A stretch of 64,000 nt of DNA from Imhoffiella purpurea (GTDB lineage Bacteria > Pseudomonadota > Gammaproteobacteria > Chromatiales > Chromatiaceae), in assembly GCF_000585215.1 (NCBI RefSeq), contig NZ_AONC01000027.1, forward strand, positions 17,610-81,609, in the 5' to 3' direction. Below the pieces are notes generated by a model, which was not told where the DNA came from, ran no database searches, and saw only the letters and a program-made list of their open reading frames with translations. Each line of letters begins with the position of its first letter. The stretch's first letter is position 1. Both the position numbers and the translations under genes were made by a program. Positions 27,204-38,937 of the stretch are shown piece after piece.

Positions 27204-28159
27204 TGACATATTCCCGCATTCTCGGAACCGGCAGCTATCTGCCGGAGCGTGTGCTGACGAACGCCGATCTGGAAAAGATCGTCGATACGACGGCCACCTG
27301 GATTCAGGAGCGTACCGGGATCGAGAAGCGGCATCTGGTGTCCGAGGGGGAGTCCTGCTGCGATCTGGCCGAGATCGCCTCCCGCCGGGCGCTGGAGGCG
27401 GCGGGCATCCAGGCATCCGACCTGGATCTCATCCTGGTCGCGACCACGACGCCGGACCAGATCTTCCCCAGCACCGCCTGTCTGCTGCAGCAGCGCCTGG
27501 GCGTCCGCGGCTGCGCGGCCTTCGATCTGCAGGCCGTCTGCGCCGGCTTCGTCTATGCGATGAGCGTGGCCGACAAGTTCATCCGCACCGGCTCGGCCAG
27601 GCGTGCCCTGGTGGTCGGCGCCGAGACCATCTCGCGCCTTCTCGACTGGAACGACCGCACCACCTGCGTGCTGTTCGGCGACGGTGCCGGCGCGGTCGTG
27701 CTGGAGGCGTCGGACGAGCCCGGCATCGTCTCGACCCATATCCATGCCGACGGCGCCTATACGGAGCTGCTGCAAGTACCCGCAGGCGTCGGCAACGGTC
27801 AGACCGGCTCGCCCTATCTCGAAATGCGGGGGAACGAGGTATTCCGTTTCGCCGTGACCACGCTGGGCCGGATCGTCGACGAGACGCTCGAGGCCAACGG
27901 CATGAGCAAGTCCGACATCGACTGGCTGATTCCGCATCAGGCGAACATCCGCATCATCCAGGCCACCGCGCGCAAGCTGGACATCCCCATGGATCAGGTG
28001 GTGGTGACGGTCGGCGAGCACGGCAACACCTCCTCGGCCTCGATCCCGCTCGCATTCGATCAGGCCGTCCGCGACGGGCGCATCCAGCGCGGCGAAACCC
28101 TGCTGATGGAGGCCTTCGGCGGCGGCTTCACCTGGGGATCGGTTCTGGTCCGCTACTGA
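27203..28159 (+). CDS. fabH: Beta-ketoacyl-ACP synthase III
   Basis: 318 residues. Starts fatty-acid synthesis by condensing acetyl-CoA with malonyl-ACP. Catalytic triad visible: Cys113 in AVCAGF, His in IPHQANIR, Asn in EHGNTSSAS. The C-terminus [14 protein letters not shown] is typical. The ATG overlaps the plsX stop by one base. Confidence 0.97.
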   Translation: MTYSRILGTGSYLPERVLTNADLEKIVDTTATWIQERTGIEKRHLVSEGESCCDLAEIASRRALEAAGIQASDLDLILVATTTPDQIFPSTACLLQQRLGVRGCAAFDLQAVCAGFVYAMSVADKFIRTGSARRALVVGAETISRLLDWNDRTTCVLFGDGAGAVVLEASDEPGIVSTHIHADGAYTELLQVPAGVGNGQTGSPYLEMRGNEVFRFAVTTLGRIVDETLEANGMSKSDIDWLIPHQANIRIIQATARKLDIPMDQVVVTVGEHGNTSSASIPLAFDQAVRDGRIQRGETLLMEAFGGGFTWGSVLVRY

Positions 28160-28228
28160 GCCGAGATCGAGACCGGCCCCCGAATCGCGCTCAATCCATA
28201 CCGAACAGATCCTGAACCCTCCCTTCCC

Positions 28229-29173
28229 ATGGCAAAGACACTCGCTGTTTTCTTCCCCGGCCAGGGCTCGCAGTCCGTCGGCATGCTCGACGCGCTCGCC
28301 GAATCCCATGCCGGCGTTCGACACACCTTCGAAGAGGCATCCGACGCCCTCGGCAAGGATCTCTGGCAGCTCGTCAGCCAGGGCCCGAAGGACGACCTCG
28401 ATCGTACCGAGAACACCCAGCCGGCGATGCTGACCGCCGGGATCGCCGTCTGGCGCACCTGGCTCCAGGCCGGCGGCCGACCCGCGACCCTGATGGCCGG
28501 TCACAGCCTCGGCGAATACGCGGCCCTGGTGGCGGCCGATGCCCTGAGCTTCGCCGACGGCGTGCGTCTCGCGGCGGATCGCGCCCGCTTCATGCAGGAG
28601 GCGGTTCCGGCTGGGCAGGGCGCCATGGCGGCCGTGCTCGGTCTCGACGACGACAAGGTCGTTGCGCTCTGCGACGAGCAGGCCCAGGGCGGGGTGCTTT
28701 CCGCGGTGAACTTCAATTCGCCCGGTCAGGTCGTGATCGCCGGCAACAGCGCGGCGGTGGCGCGCGCCATCGATGCCGCCAAGGCGGCCGGCGCCAAGCG
28801 TGCCCTGCAGTTGCCCGTCAGCGTTCCCTCCCATTGCGCCCTGATGCAGCCGGCCGCGGATCGTCTGGCCGAGCGTCTGGCCGATGTGGCGCTGGCGCTG
28901 CCCTCGGTGCCGGTTCTGCACAACGTCAGCGTGACCCCGGCCGATTCGGTCGAGTCATTGCGCGATCTCCTGGTGCGACAGCTCTTCAGCCCGGTACGCT
29001 GGGTCGAGACCGTTCGGACGGTCGCCGAGCAGGGTACCGGCATGGCGCTCGAATGCGGTCCGGGCAAGGTCCTGGCCGGTCTCTGCAAGCGCATCGACGA
29101 CAACATGAAGACGCTGCCGGTCTTCGATCCCAAGACACTCGAAGCGGCGCTGGAGGCAACAGCTCATGCTTAA
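28229..29173 (+). CDS. fabD: Malonyl-CoA:ACP transacylase
   Basis: 314 residues. Loads malonate onto ACP. FPGQGSQSVGM at the N-terminus, nucleophile Ser93 in GHSLGEY, and active-site His in VPSHCALM near 202. The ribosome-binding site is weak. The last eight bases overlap fabG. Confidence 0.97.
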   Translation: MAKTLAVFFPGQGSQSVGMLDALAESHAGVRHTFEEASDALGKDLWQLVSQGPKDDLDRTENTQPAMLTAGIAVWRTWLQAGGRPATLMAGHSLGEYAALVAADALSFADGVRLAADRARFMQEAVPAGQGAMAAVLGLDDDKVVALCDEQAQGGVLSAVNFNSPGQVVIAGNSAAVARAIDAAKAAGAKRALQLPVSVPSHCALMQPAADRLAERLADVALALPSVPVLHNVSVTPADSVESLRDLLVRQLFSPVRWVETVRTVAEQGTGMALECGPGKVLAGLCKRIDDNMKTLPVFDPKTLEAALEATAHA

Positions 29174-29906
29174 TGGTGAAATCGCGCTCGTCACCGGCGC
29201 CTCGCGCGGCATCGGCCGCGCCATCGCAATGGCCCTCGCCGAGCAGGGCGCCACGGTCGTCGGGACGGCTACGACCGAGTCCGGCGCGGCTGGAATCACC
29301 CAGGCCCTGGCCGATGCCGGATTCCAGGGGATGGGGTTGGTGCTGAACGTGTCCGATCAGGCGTCCGTCGACGCGACCCTGGGGCAGATGACCGAACAGT
29401 TCGGCGCCCCCAGCATCCTGGTCAACAACGCCGGAATCACCCGCGACAATCTGCTGATGCGGATGAAGGAAGACGAGTGGGATGCGGTGATCGACACCAA
29501 CCTGACCTCGCTCTACCGGCTGTCCAAGGCCTGTCTGCGGGCCATGACCAAGGCGCGCAAGGGCCGCATCGTCAATATCGCCTCGGTCGTCGGCGCCATG
29601 GGCAATGCCGGGCAGACCAACTACGCGGCGGCCAAGGCGGGCATGATGGGCTTCACCAAGTCGCTGGCCCGCGAGGTGGGCGCACGCGGCGTCACCGTCA
29701 ATTGCGTGGCGCCCGGCTTCATCGACACGGATATGACCCGCTCATTGCCCGACGCCCATCGCGAGACGCTCCTGAGCGCGATCCCCTTGGCTCGACTGGG
29801 CCGGCCGGAAGAGATCGCCAGCGCGGTGCTGTTCCTGGCGTCCCCGGGCGGCGCCTACATCACGGGTGAGACATTGCACGTCAATGGCGGCATGCACATG
29901 GCGTGA
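29166..29906 (+). CDS. fabG: 3-oxoacyl-ACP reductase
   Basis: 246 residues, short-chain dehydrogenase. NADPH-binding TGASRGIGRAIA, NNAGITRDNLL, catalytic Ser and YAAAK, and a C-terminal GETLHVNGGMHM. Reduces beta-ketoacyl-ACP in the elongation cycle. GGAGG eight bases before the ATG lies inside fabD, so the pair is coupled. Confidence 0.97.
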   Translation: MLNGEIALVTGASRGIGRAIAMALAEQGATVVGTATTESGAAGITQALADAGFQGMGLVLNVSDQASVDATLGQMTEQFGAPSILVNNAGITRDNLLMRMKEDEWDAVIDTNLTSLYRLSKACLRAMTKARKGRIVNIASVVGAMGNAGQTNYAAAKAGMMGFTKSLAREVGARGVTVNCVAPGFIDTDMTRSLPDAHRETLLSAIPLARLGRPEEIASAVLFLASPGGAYITGETLHVNGGMHMA

Positions 29907-30058
29907 CGCGGGGGTGTTCGTATTAAATACTCCTTGCAAATCAATTTTTTGAATGATGATCGTCGGGGCCGATATTGGCTTTCATCGATCATCGATTGTC
30001 ACTAGAATACGCCCTGGCCCAGCGAGGGCCATTTTATTCATCCGGAGGAATCATTCCT
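29907..30058 (+). promoter_or_regulatory. AT-rich acpP leader, probable promoter
   Basis: 152 bases, noticeably more AT-rich than its surroundings (TATTAAATACTCC, TCAATTTTTTGAATGATGAT). acpP is usually expressed far above its neighbours, and a promoter here fits. TTGAAT with GATATT 16 bases later is one possible -35/-10 pair. A GGAGGAA site precedes acpP. Confidence 0.4.
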
Positions 30059-30295
30059 ATGAGCAGCGTTGAAGATCGAGTTCGCAAAATCGTTGTCGAG
30101 CAATTGGGCGTCAAGGAAGAGGAAGTGACCGCCGAGGCGTCCTTTGTCGACGATCTGGGTGCGGACTCCCTCGACACCGTGGAATTGGTCATGGCCCTCG
30201 AAGAAGAGTTCGAGACCGAAATTCCGGACGAAGACGCGGAGAAGATTACGACGGTCCAGCAGGCCATCGATTACATCAACGCGCATCAGGCCTGA
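30059..30295 (+). CDS. acpP: Acyl carrier protein
   Basis: 78 residues, strongly acidic. Phosphopantetheine attachment at Ser37 in [12 protein letters not shown]. Carries the growing acyl chain through the fab enzymes encoded around it. GGAGGAATCATTCCT precedes the ATG. Confidence 0.98.
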   Translation: MSSVEDRVRKIVVEQLGVKEEEVTAEASFVDDLGADSLDTVELVMALEEEFETEIPDEDAEKITTVQQAIDYINAHQA

Positions 30296-30393
30296 GCCTG
30301 ATTCGGAACAGTACGTATCGCCACGCGCCGCAGATGGACCCGGGCGCGGCTGAGGCTCGTCGAATGTGGCGTTCTGAACGATAGAGGTAAGTA

Positions 30394-31632
30394 ATGGCAG
30401 GCAGAAGGGTAGTCGTCACCGGATTAGGGCTCGTTGCCCCCGTTGGTCTGGATGTCAAGTCCTCGTGGGACAACATCCTGGCCGGCAAGAGCGGGATCAA
30501 ACCCATCACCCATTTCGACATCGAACCGTTCAGTACCCGCTTCGGCGGACCTATCTATGGCTTCGATCCGAGCGAATACATCTCGGAGAAGGACGCCAAG
30601 AAGATGGACAAGTTCATCCACTACGGCGTGGTCGCCGGCTCTCAGGCCATCGCCGACGCCGGGCTGGAGATCACCGAGTCCAACTGTCGGCGGATCGGTG
30701 TGGCCGTGGGTTCCGGCATCGGCGGCATCACGGGTATCGAGAACAACTACCAGGCCTACAAGGACAAGGGGCCGCGTCGGATCTCGCCCTTCTTCGTTCC
30801 CGCCAACATCGTCAACATGGTGGCCGGCAACATCTCGATCAAGTATGGCCTCAAGGGCCCCAACTACTCGATCGTCTCGGCCTGTGCCACGGGGACGCAC
30901 AACATCGGCGAGGCGGCCATCATGATCCGCCACGGCTATGTGGACGTCATGATCGCGGGCGGTGCCGAGATGGCGACCTCCCCGGTCGGTCTGGGCGGTT
31001 TCGCCGCCGCGCGTGCGCTCTCGACCCGCAACGACGACCCCGAGGGCGCCAGCCGCCCCTTCGACAAGGAACGCGACGGCTTCGTCCTGAGCGACGGTGC
31101 CGGCGTCGTGGTGTTGGAGGAGTACGAGCACGCCAAGGCCCGTGGAGCGACCATCTATGCCGAGCTGGTCGGTGTCGGCATGAACTCCGACGCCTATCAC
31201 ATGACGGCACCGTCCGAGGACGGCGAGGGCGCTGCCAACTGCATGCTGATGGCGCTCGAGGACGCGGCCTTGAACCTGGAGCAGGTGAGCCACATCAATG
31301 CTCACGGAACCTCGACCGTGGCCGGCGACGCGGCGGAGACCCGCGCCGTCAAGCGTGCCTTCGGCGAGCACGCCTACAAGCTCGCGGTCAGCTCGACCAA
31401 ATCCATGACCGGTCACATGCTGGGCGCGGCCGGCGGCGCCGAGGCCATCTTCACCATCCTGGCGCTCCGCGACCAGGTCGCTCCGCCGACCATTAACTAC
31501 AAGACTCCGGATCCGGACTGCGATCTCGACTACGTGCCCAACACGGCGCGCGAGATGCCGATGGAGGTGGCGATCTCGAACTCCTTCGGGTTCGGTGGGA
31601 CCAACGGGACGCTCGTTTTCCGCCGCATCTGA
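30394..31632 (+). CDS. fabF: Beta-ketoacyl-ACP synthase II
   Basis: 412 residues. Elongation condensing enzyme. Nucleophile Cys164 in [10 protein letters not shown], His residues in [11 protein letters not shown] and [12 protein letters not shown]-terminal [23 protein letters not shown] precedes the ATG. It ends the fab cluster; a hairpin follows before or within the start of pabC. Confidence 0.97.
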   Translation: MAGRRVVVTGLGLVAPVGLDVKSSWDNILAGKSGIKPITHFDIEPFSTRFGGPIYGFDPSEYISEKDAKKMDKFIHYGVVAGSQAIADAGLEITESNCRRIGVAVGSGIGGITGIENNYQAYKDKGPRRISPFFVPANIVNMVAGNISIKYGLKGPNYSIVSACATGTHNIGEAAIMIRHGYVDVMIAGGAEMATSPVGLGGFAAARALSTRNDDPEGASRPFDKERDGFVLSDGAGVVVLEEYEHAKARGATIYAELVGVGMNSDAYHMTAPSEDGEGAANCMLMALEDAALNLEQVSHINAHGTSTVAGDAAETRAVKRAFGEHAYKLAVSSTKSMTGHMLGAAGGAEAIFTILALRDQVAPPTINYKTPDPDCDLDYVPNTAREMPMEVAISNSFGFGGTNGTLVFRRI

Positions 31633-31678
31633 TCGGTGGTCGGCCGAATCCCGGCAACGGACCGGATGCAATTCGGAC

Positions 31679-32548
31679 GTGTCCGATGACATCCTGAAAC
31701 CAGTGGGGGCGCTTTCAGCGCCCTCTTTGGTTTCGATCGACGGCCGTTCGGCCGACCTCGTCGAGGTCACGGACCGTGGGCTTCACTATGGCGACGGTCT
31801 CTTCGAAACGGTCCTGATCCAGGACGGACGCCCATGTCAGTGGTCCAGGCACCGCGACCGGCTCCATCTCGGCGCCCGGAATCTCGGGGTTCCGCTTCGG
31901 TCTCCGGACGATCTCGGCGATCAGGTCCTGGCCCTGGCCAAGGGCGTGGAGGCCGGGGTGCTCAAGATCCTGGTGACGCGCGGCAGCGGCGGCCGGGGTT
32001 ATCGTCCGTCGGCCGATCCGTGTCCGCGCCGCGTGCTTCTGCTGTATCCGCTGGCCGAAGACTTCTCTCGCTTCAGGGAGCAGGGGATCCGGGTGCGCTA
32101 TTGTCGAACCCCGTCCTCGCTCAACCCGGCACTTGCCGGAATGAAGCACCTCAATCGGCTCGACTCCGTCCTGGCGCGTCGCGAATGGGACGATCCCTCG
32201 ATCGCCGAGGGGTTGATGCTGGATCCGTCGGGTTTACTGATCGGCGGGACCATGACGAATCTGTTCCTCTGGGACGGAGGATGCCTGCGGACACCTCCGG
32301 TCGATCGCGCCGGAATCGCCGGAACCCGTCGCGGCCTGGCGCTCGAACTGGCCGGCGCCTTCGGTCTTCGGACCCGCGTCGAGCCGATCGAGCCGCGGGA
32401 ACTGGAGGCCGCCCGGGGGATCTTTCTGACCAATGCCGTGGCCGGCGTCTGGCCGGTCCATGCGCTCGACGGCCTGACCTATCCGCCGGATGGTCTGCCT
32501 TGGGATTTTCTGCGGGAGCTGTGGCGGCTGGGCCGAAGACCCGGCTGA
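31679..32548 (+). CDS. pabC: Aminodeoxychorismate lyase
   Basis: About 289 residues. Fold-type IV PLP enzyme that releases 4-aminobenzoate from aminodeoxychorismate in folate synthesis. VTDRGLHYGDGLFETV, VTRGSGGRGY, PLP lysine in GMKHLNRLDSVL and GTMTNLFL are intact. Start is unsure: GTG at 31679, GTG at 31703, or TTG at 31727. The last aligns best with the E. coli start and would place the fabF hairpin upstream; none has a clear ribosome-binding site. It is followed by mltG after 15 bases, as in E. coli. Confidence 0.88.
   Translation: MSDDILKPVGALSAPSLVSIDGRSADLVEVTDRGLHYGDGLFETVLIQDGRPCQWSRHRDRLHLGARNLGVPLRSPDDLGDQVLALAKGVEAGVLKILVTRGSGGRGYRPSADPCPRRVLLLYPLAEDFSRFREQGIRVRYCRTPSSLNPALAGMKHLNRLDSVLARREWDDPSIAEGLMLDPSGLLIGGTMTNLFLWDGGCLRTPPVDRAGIAGTRRGLALELAGAFGLRTRVEPIEPRELEAARGIFLTNAVAGVWPVHALDGLTYPPDGLPWDFLRELWRLGRRPG
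31707..31728 (+). terminator. Hairpin after fabF, probable terminator or attenuator
   Basis: GGGCGC/GCGCCC with a TTTCA loop (31707-31723), followed by TCTTT. It lies 75 bases after fabF, where a transcript end is expected, but it may fall within the first codons of pabC depending on which start is used. Confidence 0.6.
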
Positions 32549-32563
32549 GGAGGCTGCTTATTC

Positions 32564-34230
<1,667 letters not shown>

Positions 34231-34236
34231 GGCCCC

Positions 34237-35271
34237 ATGTCTCAGCATTCGGAACTCGACGCCTCTCCGCTGCCGCCCTGGCTGGGCGGGATCTGGTCGC
34301 GTCTGCAGGGCGCGCGCGAACTCGATCGGTTGGCGCATGCGCTGCTCATTTGCGGCCCGGCCGGCATCGGGAAACGCCGGTTGGCCGATGCGCTCGCACG
34401 CTCGCTTCTGTGCCGCTCGCGCGATGCCGCCGGATATGCCTGCGGACGCTGTCCGGACTGTCGGCTGCTCGAGGCCGGCAATCATCCGGATCTGGTGCGC
34501 ATCGGCCCGGATCCGGACAGCAAGTCGCGTGAGATCTCGGTCGGAGCGGTGCGCGCCTTTTCGGAGCATGGCTCGCTGACGCCCAGCCGGTCCGACTGGA
34601 AGGTCACCCTGATCGATCCGGCCGACCGTCTCAACCCGTCGGCCGCCAATGCGCTGCTCAAGACGCTCGAGGAACCCTCGGGCCAGTCGCTCATGTGCCT
34701 GGTCGCCGAGCGGCTCGGTCAGCTGCCGGCAACCATTCGCAGCCGCTGTCTGCAGATTGCGGTGCCGGTTCCGGCCGAAGACGAGGCCCTGGCCTGGCTG
34801 CGCGATCGCCTGCCCGATCCGGGTACCGATCCGCTGCTCCCGCTGCGTCTGGCTCAAGGCGCGCCTTTTCGCGCCCTGGACGAGCTCGACCAGGAGCTCT
34901 TCGAGCAGCGTCGGCAGCGTGTGGCCGGATTCCTCGCCATCGCCTCCGGGCGGCGCGATCCGGTCGCCGAGGCCGCCCTCTGGAACGGTCAGGGCGCCGT
35001 TCGCATGCTCGACTGGATGAGCGGCTGGATCTGTGATCTCCTGAGGTTGATGGCTGGAGGCGATGCGGTCAGACTGACGAATCCGGATCAACGCGAGGTC
35101 TTCATGACGCTCGTCCAGCGGCTCGATCCGGCGGCCGGCCATCGCTTTCTCGGGCGCCTGCTCGAATGCCGGGCGCTCGCCGACACCAACGTGAATCATC
35201 TCTTGATGCTGGAGTCGATCGCCATCGAATGGTTCCGGGTCACCCGGGGCGGCGGTCCAGGGAGAGACTGA
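34237..35271 (+). CDS. holB: DNA polymerase III delta-prime subunit
   Basis: 344 residues. Clamp-loader subunit: ALLICGPAGIGKRRLADALA, a zinc-module cysteine cluster (CRSRDAAGYACGRCPDC), NALLKTLEEPSGQS and an SRC-motif-like RSRCLQIAVP. The P-loop is close to consensus, whereas delta-prime normally does not hydrolyse ATP. GGAGG precedes the ATG and six bases separate it from tmk. Confidence 0.94.
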   Translation: MSQHSELDASPLPPWLGGIWSRLQGARELDRLAHALLICGPAGIGKRRLADALARSLLCRSRDAAGYACGRCPDCRLLEAGNHPDLVRIGPDPDSKSREISVGAVRAFSEHGSLTPSRSDWKVTLIDPADRLNPSAANALLKTLEEPSGQSLMCLVAERLGQLPATIRSRCLQIAVPVPAEDEALAWLRDRLPDPGTDPLLPLRLAQGAPFRALDELDQELFEQRRQRVAGFLAIASGRRDPVAEAALWNGQGAVRMLDWMSGWICDLLRLMAGGDAVRLTNPDQREVFMTLVQRLDPAAGHRFLGRLLECRALADTNVNHLLMLESIAIEWFRVTRGGGPGRD

Positions 35272-35289
35272 ATCGGGAGTCACTGAATC

Positions 35290-35661
35290 GTGAGCACACC
35301 CATGAACCCACTCGGCGGCTTGGGGGGGCAGCAGCGCATCCTCAGCTTCGCCATCAAGGACAAGAGCGCGCTCTATGCGTCCTTCATGCCCTTCATCAAG
35401 AACGGCGGGCTCTTCATCCCGACCACCAAGAAATACCAGCTCGGGGACGAGATCTTCCTGCTGCTCCAGCTGATGGAGGAGGCCGACCGCATCCCGGTGG
35501 CGGGCAAGGTGGTCTGGATCACCCCGGCCGGGGCCGAGGGCAACCGCTCGATCGGGGTCGGGGTGCAGTTCAGCGATCAGGACAAGGGGGCGGCCCGGCG
35601 CAAGATCGAGGACTATCTGGCCGGAATGCAGTCCTCGGACCGCCCGACCCACACCATGTGA
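35290..35661 (+). CDS. pilZ: Type IV pilus PilZ protein
   Basis: 123 residues, GTG start. FIKNGGLFIPTTKKYQLGDEIFLLL and VAGKVVWITPAG follow the PilZ fold, and it lacks the RxxxR c-di-GMP-binding motif, as in the true pilus PilZ. Known family members bind FimX and the pilus ATPase PilB. The order holB-pilZ-tatD is common in gammaproteobacteria. An ATG at 35302 is an alternative start. Confidence 0.92.
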   Translation: MSTPMNPLGGLGGQQRILSFAIKDKSALYASFMPFIKNGGLFIPTTKKYQLGDEIFLLLQLMEEADRIPVAGKVVWITPAGAEGNRSIGVGVQFSDQDKGAARRKIEDYLAGMQSSDRPTHTM

Positions 35662-35739
35662 CCCCCACACCATGCGACCTCCGAAATCATGCGACTCCGG
35701 AGATCGGATGACCGACAACGCAAGACCTCGGGATACTCG

Positions 35740-36528
35740 ATGCTCATCGACTCGCACTGCCACCTGGACCGTGTCGAACTCAAGCCCTACGGCGGCGATT
35801 TCGATGCCATGATGCAAGCCACCCGCGGGGAGGGCAGCGTCGGCCGCATGCTCTGCGTCGGGATCGATCTCGAAAGCTATCCCGAGATGCGCCGTCTCAT
35901 CGACCCCTATCCGGAGGTGGATGTCTCCGTGGGCGTCCATCCCAATCACACCGAGGGCGCGGAGGCGACCTTCGACCGCCTGATCGAGCTGGCGGACGAT
36001 CCGCGCAACGTGGCCATCGGCGAGACCGGTCTGGACTACTTCCGCAGCGAGGGCGACCTCGTCTGGCAGCACGAGCGCTTCCGGGTCCATATCGCCGCCG
36101 CGCGGGCCTGCGGCAAGCCGCTGATCATCCATACGCGCGATGCGCGCGAGGATACGATCCGCATCCTGCGCGAGGAGGGTGCCGACGCGGTCGGCGGCGT
36201 GCTGCACTGCTTCACCGAGTCCTGGGAGATGGCCGAACAGGGGTTGGACCTGGGCTTCCATGTGTCCTTCTCGGGGATCGTCACCTTCCGCTCGGCCGCC
36301 GACCTGCGCGAGGTGGCGCGCCGGATCCCGGCGGACCGGCTGCTGATCGAGACCGATTCGCCCTATCTGGCCCCGGTGCCGCATCGCGGACGCTCCAACG
36401 AGCCGCGTTATGTCGGCCATGTCGCCGACTGCATCGCCGAGTTGCGTGGCATGGATGCCGAAGCGATCGGCGCCCTGACTGCCGCGAACTATCTGAGACT
36501 CTTCAAGCCGGAAGGGGCGTCGGCCTGA
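35740..36528 (+). CDS. tatD: TatD-family metal-dependent deoxyribonuclease
   Basis: 262 residues. Metal ligands in IDSHCHLD, GETGLDYF, IIHTRDA, GVLHCF and ETDSPYLAP are all present. Members are 3'-5' DNases and related hydrolases. Start at 35740 (MLIDSHCHLD) is set by homology; 35689 would add 17 residues. Confidence 0.94.
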   Translation: MLIDSHCHLDRVELKPYGGDFDAMMQATRGEGSVGRMLCVGIDLESYPEMRRLIDPYPEVDVSVGVHPNHTEGAEATFDRLIELADDPRNVAIGETGLDYFRSEGDLVWQHERFRVHIAAARACGKPLIIHTRDAREDTIRILREEGADAVGGVLHCFTESWEMAEQGLDLGFHVSFSGIVTFRSAADLREVARRIPADRLLIETDSPYLAPVPHRGRSNEPRYVGHVADCIAELRGMDAEAIGALTAANYLRLFKPEGASA

Positions 36529-36596
36529 ATCCATTCATCGAGGCTTCTCCTTCTTTCTGCCTTGCGCCTGTCGAACCTCCTGCTCGAGTTCGAACC

Positions 36597-37277
36597 ATGT
36601 GTGGACGTTTCGCCCTATTCAGCCACCCCGAGGCACTCGCGTTCGATCTCGAAGCCGAAGGCGGCTTCGACTTTCCTCCGCCACGCTTCAACATCGCGCC
36701 GGGGAGTCCCATTCTGGCCCTGCGGTCCGCTCCCGACGGCCGGCGGTCCTTCGCCAATCTGCATTGGGGGCTGATCCCGAGTTGGGCCAAGGACCGCCGC
36801 TTCGGCTATCGGACCATCAATGCGCGGGCCGAGACCCTGGCCGAGAAGCCGTCCTTCCGCGATGCCTTCATGAAACGGCGCTGTCTCATCCCGGCCGACG
36901 GATTCTACGAGTGGGAGACCACCGACAGCGGAAAGCAGCCCTATTTCATCCGGCGGGCCGAGGCTGGTCTGCTGGCCTTCGCCGGACTCTGGGGGCGATG
37001 GACGGATCGCGAGACGGGCGAGGTCGTCGAGAGCGCCACCATCGTCGTCACCCGGGCCAACGATCTCGTCGGGCGGATCCACGACCGCATGCCGGTCATC
37101 CTGGATCCGGATGATTTCGGCATCTGGCTCGATCCGCGTTCGGCCCCTGGTCCGACCCTAAAGGGATTGCTTCGGCCGATGGCCTCGGAATCGCTCGACA
37201 TGCACCCCGTCGATCCGCGAGTGGGTCGGTCGACCCATGACGATCCGGGGCTCATTCAGCCGATCGAGGGTCGGTGA
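36597..37277 (+). CDS. SRAP-domain protein (YedK/HMCES type) for abasic-site crosslinking
   Basis: 226 residues. The catalytic Cys2 directly follows the initiator Met (MCGRFALF), so the start is fixed; other landmarks are FNIAPGSPI, LHWGLIPSWAKD, NARAETLAEKPSF, FYEWE and the His in HDRMPVIL. SRAP proteins crosslink to abasic sites in single-stranded DNA through Cys2 and shield them. It is convergent with glgC, 11 bases apart. Confidence 0.95.
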   Translation: MCGRFALFSHPEALAFDLEAEGGFDFPPPRFNIAPGSPILALRSAPDGRRSFANLHWGLIPSWAKDRRFGYRTINARAETLAEKPSFRDAFMKRRCLIPADGFYEWETTDSGKQPYFIRRAEAGLLAFAGLWGRWTDRETGEVVESATIVVTRANDLVGRIHDRMPVILDPDDFGIWLDPRSAPGPTLKGLLRPMASESLDMHPVDPRVGRSTHDDPGLIQPIEGR

Positions 37278-37288
37278 CCGATTTTCGT

Positions 37289-38542
37289 TCAGATCGTGAT
37301 CGTCGAAAGCTGCATGGGCGTGCGTGTCCCATCGATGACGACGATGCCGCTTTCGGTCACATGGTAGTGCTTCCTGTCTTCCTCGTGATCGAAGCCAATG
37401 ACCGCGTTCTCCGGAATACGGACGTTCTTCTCCAGGATGCAGCGGCGTAGCTTCGCGTTCTGTCCAATGTCGCAGTTGTCGAAGATGACGCAGGACTCGA
37501 TCTCGCAGCCGGCATGAACGAAGACGTGCCGGCCGAGAACGGAGTCCCGGATGAATCCCCCGGAGATGATGCTGCCGCCCGAAACGACCGAGTCGATCGC
37601 CTGTCCCCGGCGGTTCTCCTCGTCGAACGCGAATTTGGATGGCGGATCGGGATAGCTGGCGGTACGTAGCGGCCATTCGCGGTTGAATAGATTGAGCTCG
37701 GGAGAGATGGCGCGTATGTCCATGTTCGCCTCGTAAAAGGCATCCAGGGTACCCACGTCGCGCCAGTAGGGAGGCTTGTCGGGATCCTCGCCGGGGATAT
37801 TGTTCGTGTTGAAGTCGTAGGCGAACATCTCGGCCCGGTCGATGGCCTTGGGCAGGATGTCCCTCCCGAAATCATGAGAGCTCTGGGAATCCTCCTGGTC
37901 TTCCTCGATCATCCTCAGGAGCATGTCGGTGCTGAAGACATAGTTGCCCATGGAGGCGTAGACGCGTTGCGAATCGCCCGGCATGGTGGGGGCATCGGCC
38001 CTCTTCTCGTGGAATCCGATGATGCGCCCGCCGCTGTCCGCCTCGATGACGCCGAAGTCCTTGGCGTAACGCTTGTCCGTGGGCAAGGCGGCGATGGTGA
38101 CATCGGCATGCCGTTGCTGGTGATACTCGATCATCTCCCGAATGTTCATCCGGTAGATGTGATCCGCGCCGAACACGACGACGACATCCGGGGCGGATTG
38201 CTCGATGAGGTTGAGGTTCTGGTGGATGGCGTCGGCGGTTCCTCGATACCACTCCTTGCCCTTGGTCCGCATCTGGGCCGGGACCGGGATCAGGAACTCG
38301 TTCTTGAGAATGCCCCCGAACTGCCAGCCGTCGCTCAGGTGCTGAAGCAGTGACTGGCTGCGGAACTGGATGAGCACGTAGATGGAATAGATCCCGGAAT
38401 TGACCAGATTGCTGAGCACGAAGTCGACGATTCGGTACTTGCCGCCGAACGGGACCGCTGGCTTGGCGCGCTCACGGGTCAATGGATAGAGCCGCGTTCC
38501 CTCGCCTCCGGCCAGAACGAATGCAAGAACCTTGAGTTGCAT
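37289..38542 (-). CDS. glgC: Glucose-1-phosphate adenylyltransferase
   Basis: 417 residues. Makes ADP-glucose for glycogen. AFVLAGGEGTRLYPLTRERAKPAV, KPAVPFGGKYRIVDFVLSN, WYRGTADA, VFGADHIYRMN and a left-handed beta-helix C-terminus are as in the family. AGGAG five bases before the ATG supports 38542; 38692 would add 50 residues. No other glycogen gene lies alongside. Confidence 0.96.
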   Translation of the reverse strand: MQLKVLAFVLAGGEGTRLYPLTRERAKPAVPFGGKYRIVDFVLSNLVNSGIYSIYVLIQFRSQSLLQHLSDGWQFGGILKNEFLIPVPAQMRTKGKEWYRGTADAIHQNLNLIEQSAPDVVVVFGADHIYRMNIREMIEYHQQRHADVTIAALPTDKRYAKDFGVIEADSGGRIIGFHEKRADAPTMPGDSQRVYASMGNYVFSTDMLLRMIEEDQEDSQSSHDFGRDILPKAIDRAEMFAYDFNTNNIPGEDPDKPPYWRDVGTLDAFYEANMDIRAISPELNLFNREWPLRTASYPDPPSKFAFDEENRRGQAIDSVVSGGSIISGGFIRDSVLGRHVFVHAGCEIESCVIFDNCDIGQNAKLRRCILEKNVRIPENAVIGFDHEEDRKHYHVTESGIVVIDGTRTPMQLSTITI

Positions 38543-38861
38543 ATCTGCTCCTATGCGTTGATGTCGGGTGTCGGAGACCCGGTCATGACGTGTCGCGCGA
38601 GCATCCGGGGGATCCTCGAGGTGAAGGTCGGTCGATGGACGGACAGGCCCGGGAGCGCGTCGTCGAGGTGTTGATGAGCACGAGGTGCTCAAGGTCGTTA
38701 TGCGATCAAGGATAGCAACCAGGTCTGAGATCCGCCTGTCAGGCGGCCGTTTCTATCCGAGTATTCAGGTTGGTTCCGGTTTGGGGTCCTGGCATGGGCC
38801 CCGTGGAAAAGAACAGACCCCTTTGGTCCTTCCGGGTCGCTGGCCATTGCCCGTCCGCCAT

Positions 38862-38899
38862 GCTGCTGGTGCTCGCCACCGGTGGCGAGCACCAGCAGC
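38862..38899. repeat. Perfect 38-bp palindrome
   Basis: GCTGCTGGTGCTCGCCACC (38862-38880) is followed directly by its exact reverse complement (38881-38899), with no loop. There is no T-run on either side, so it is not a simple terminator. It lies about 320 bases upstream of glgC and 240 bases upstream of the clc promoter candidate. Confidence 0.8.
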
Positions 38900-38937
38900 C
38901 TCGGCGACGCCATTTCATCGCCCCTCGAACGGCGCCT

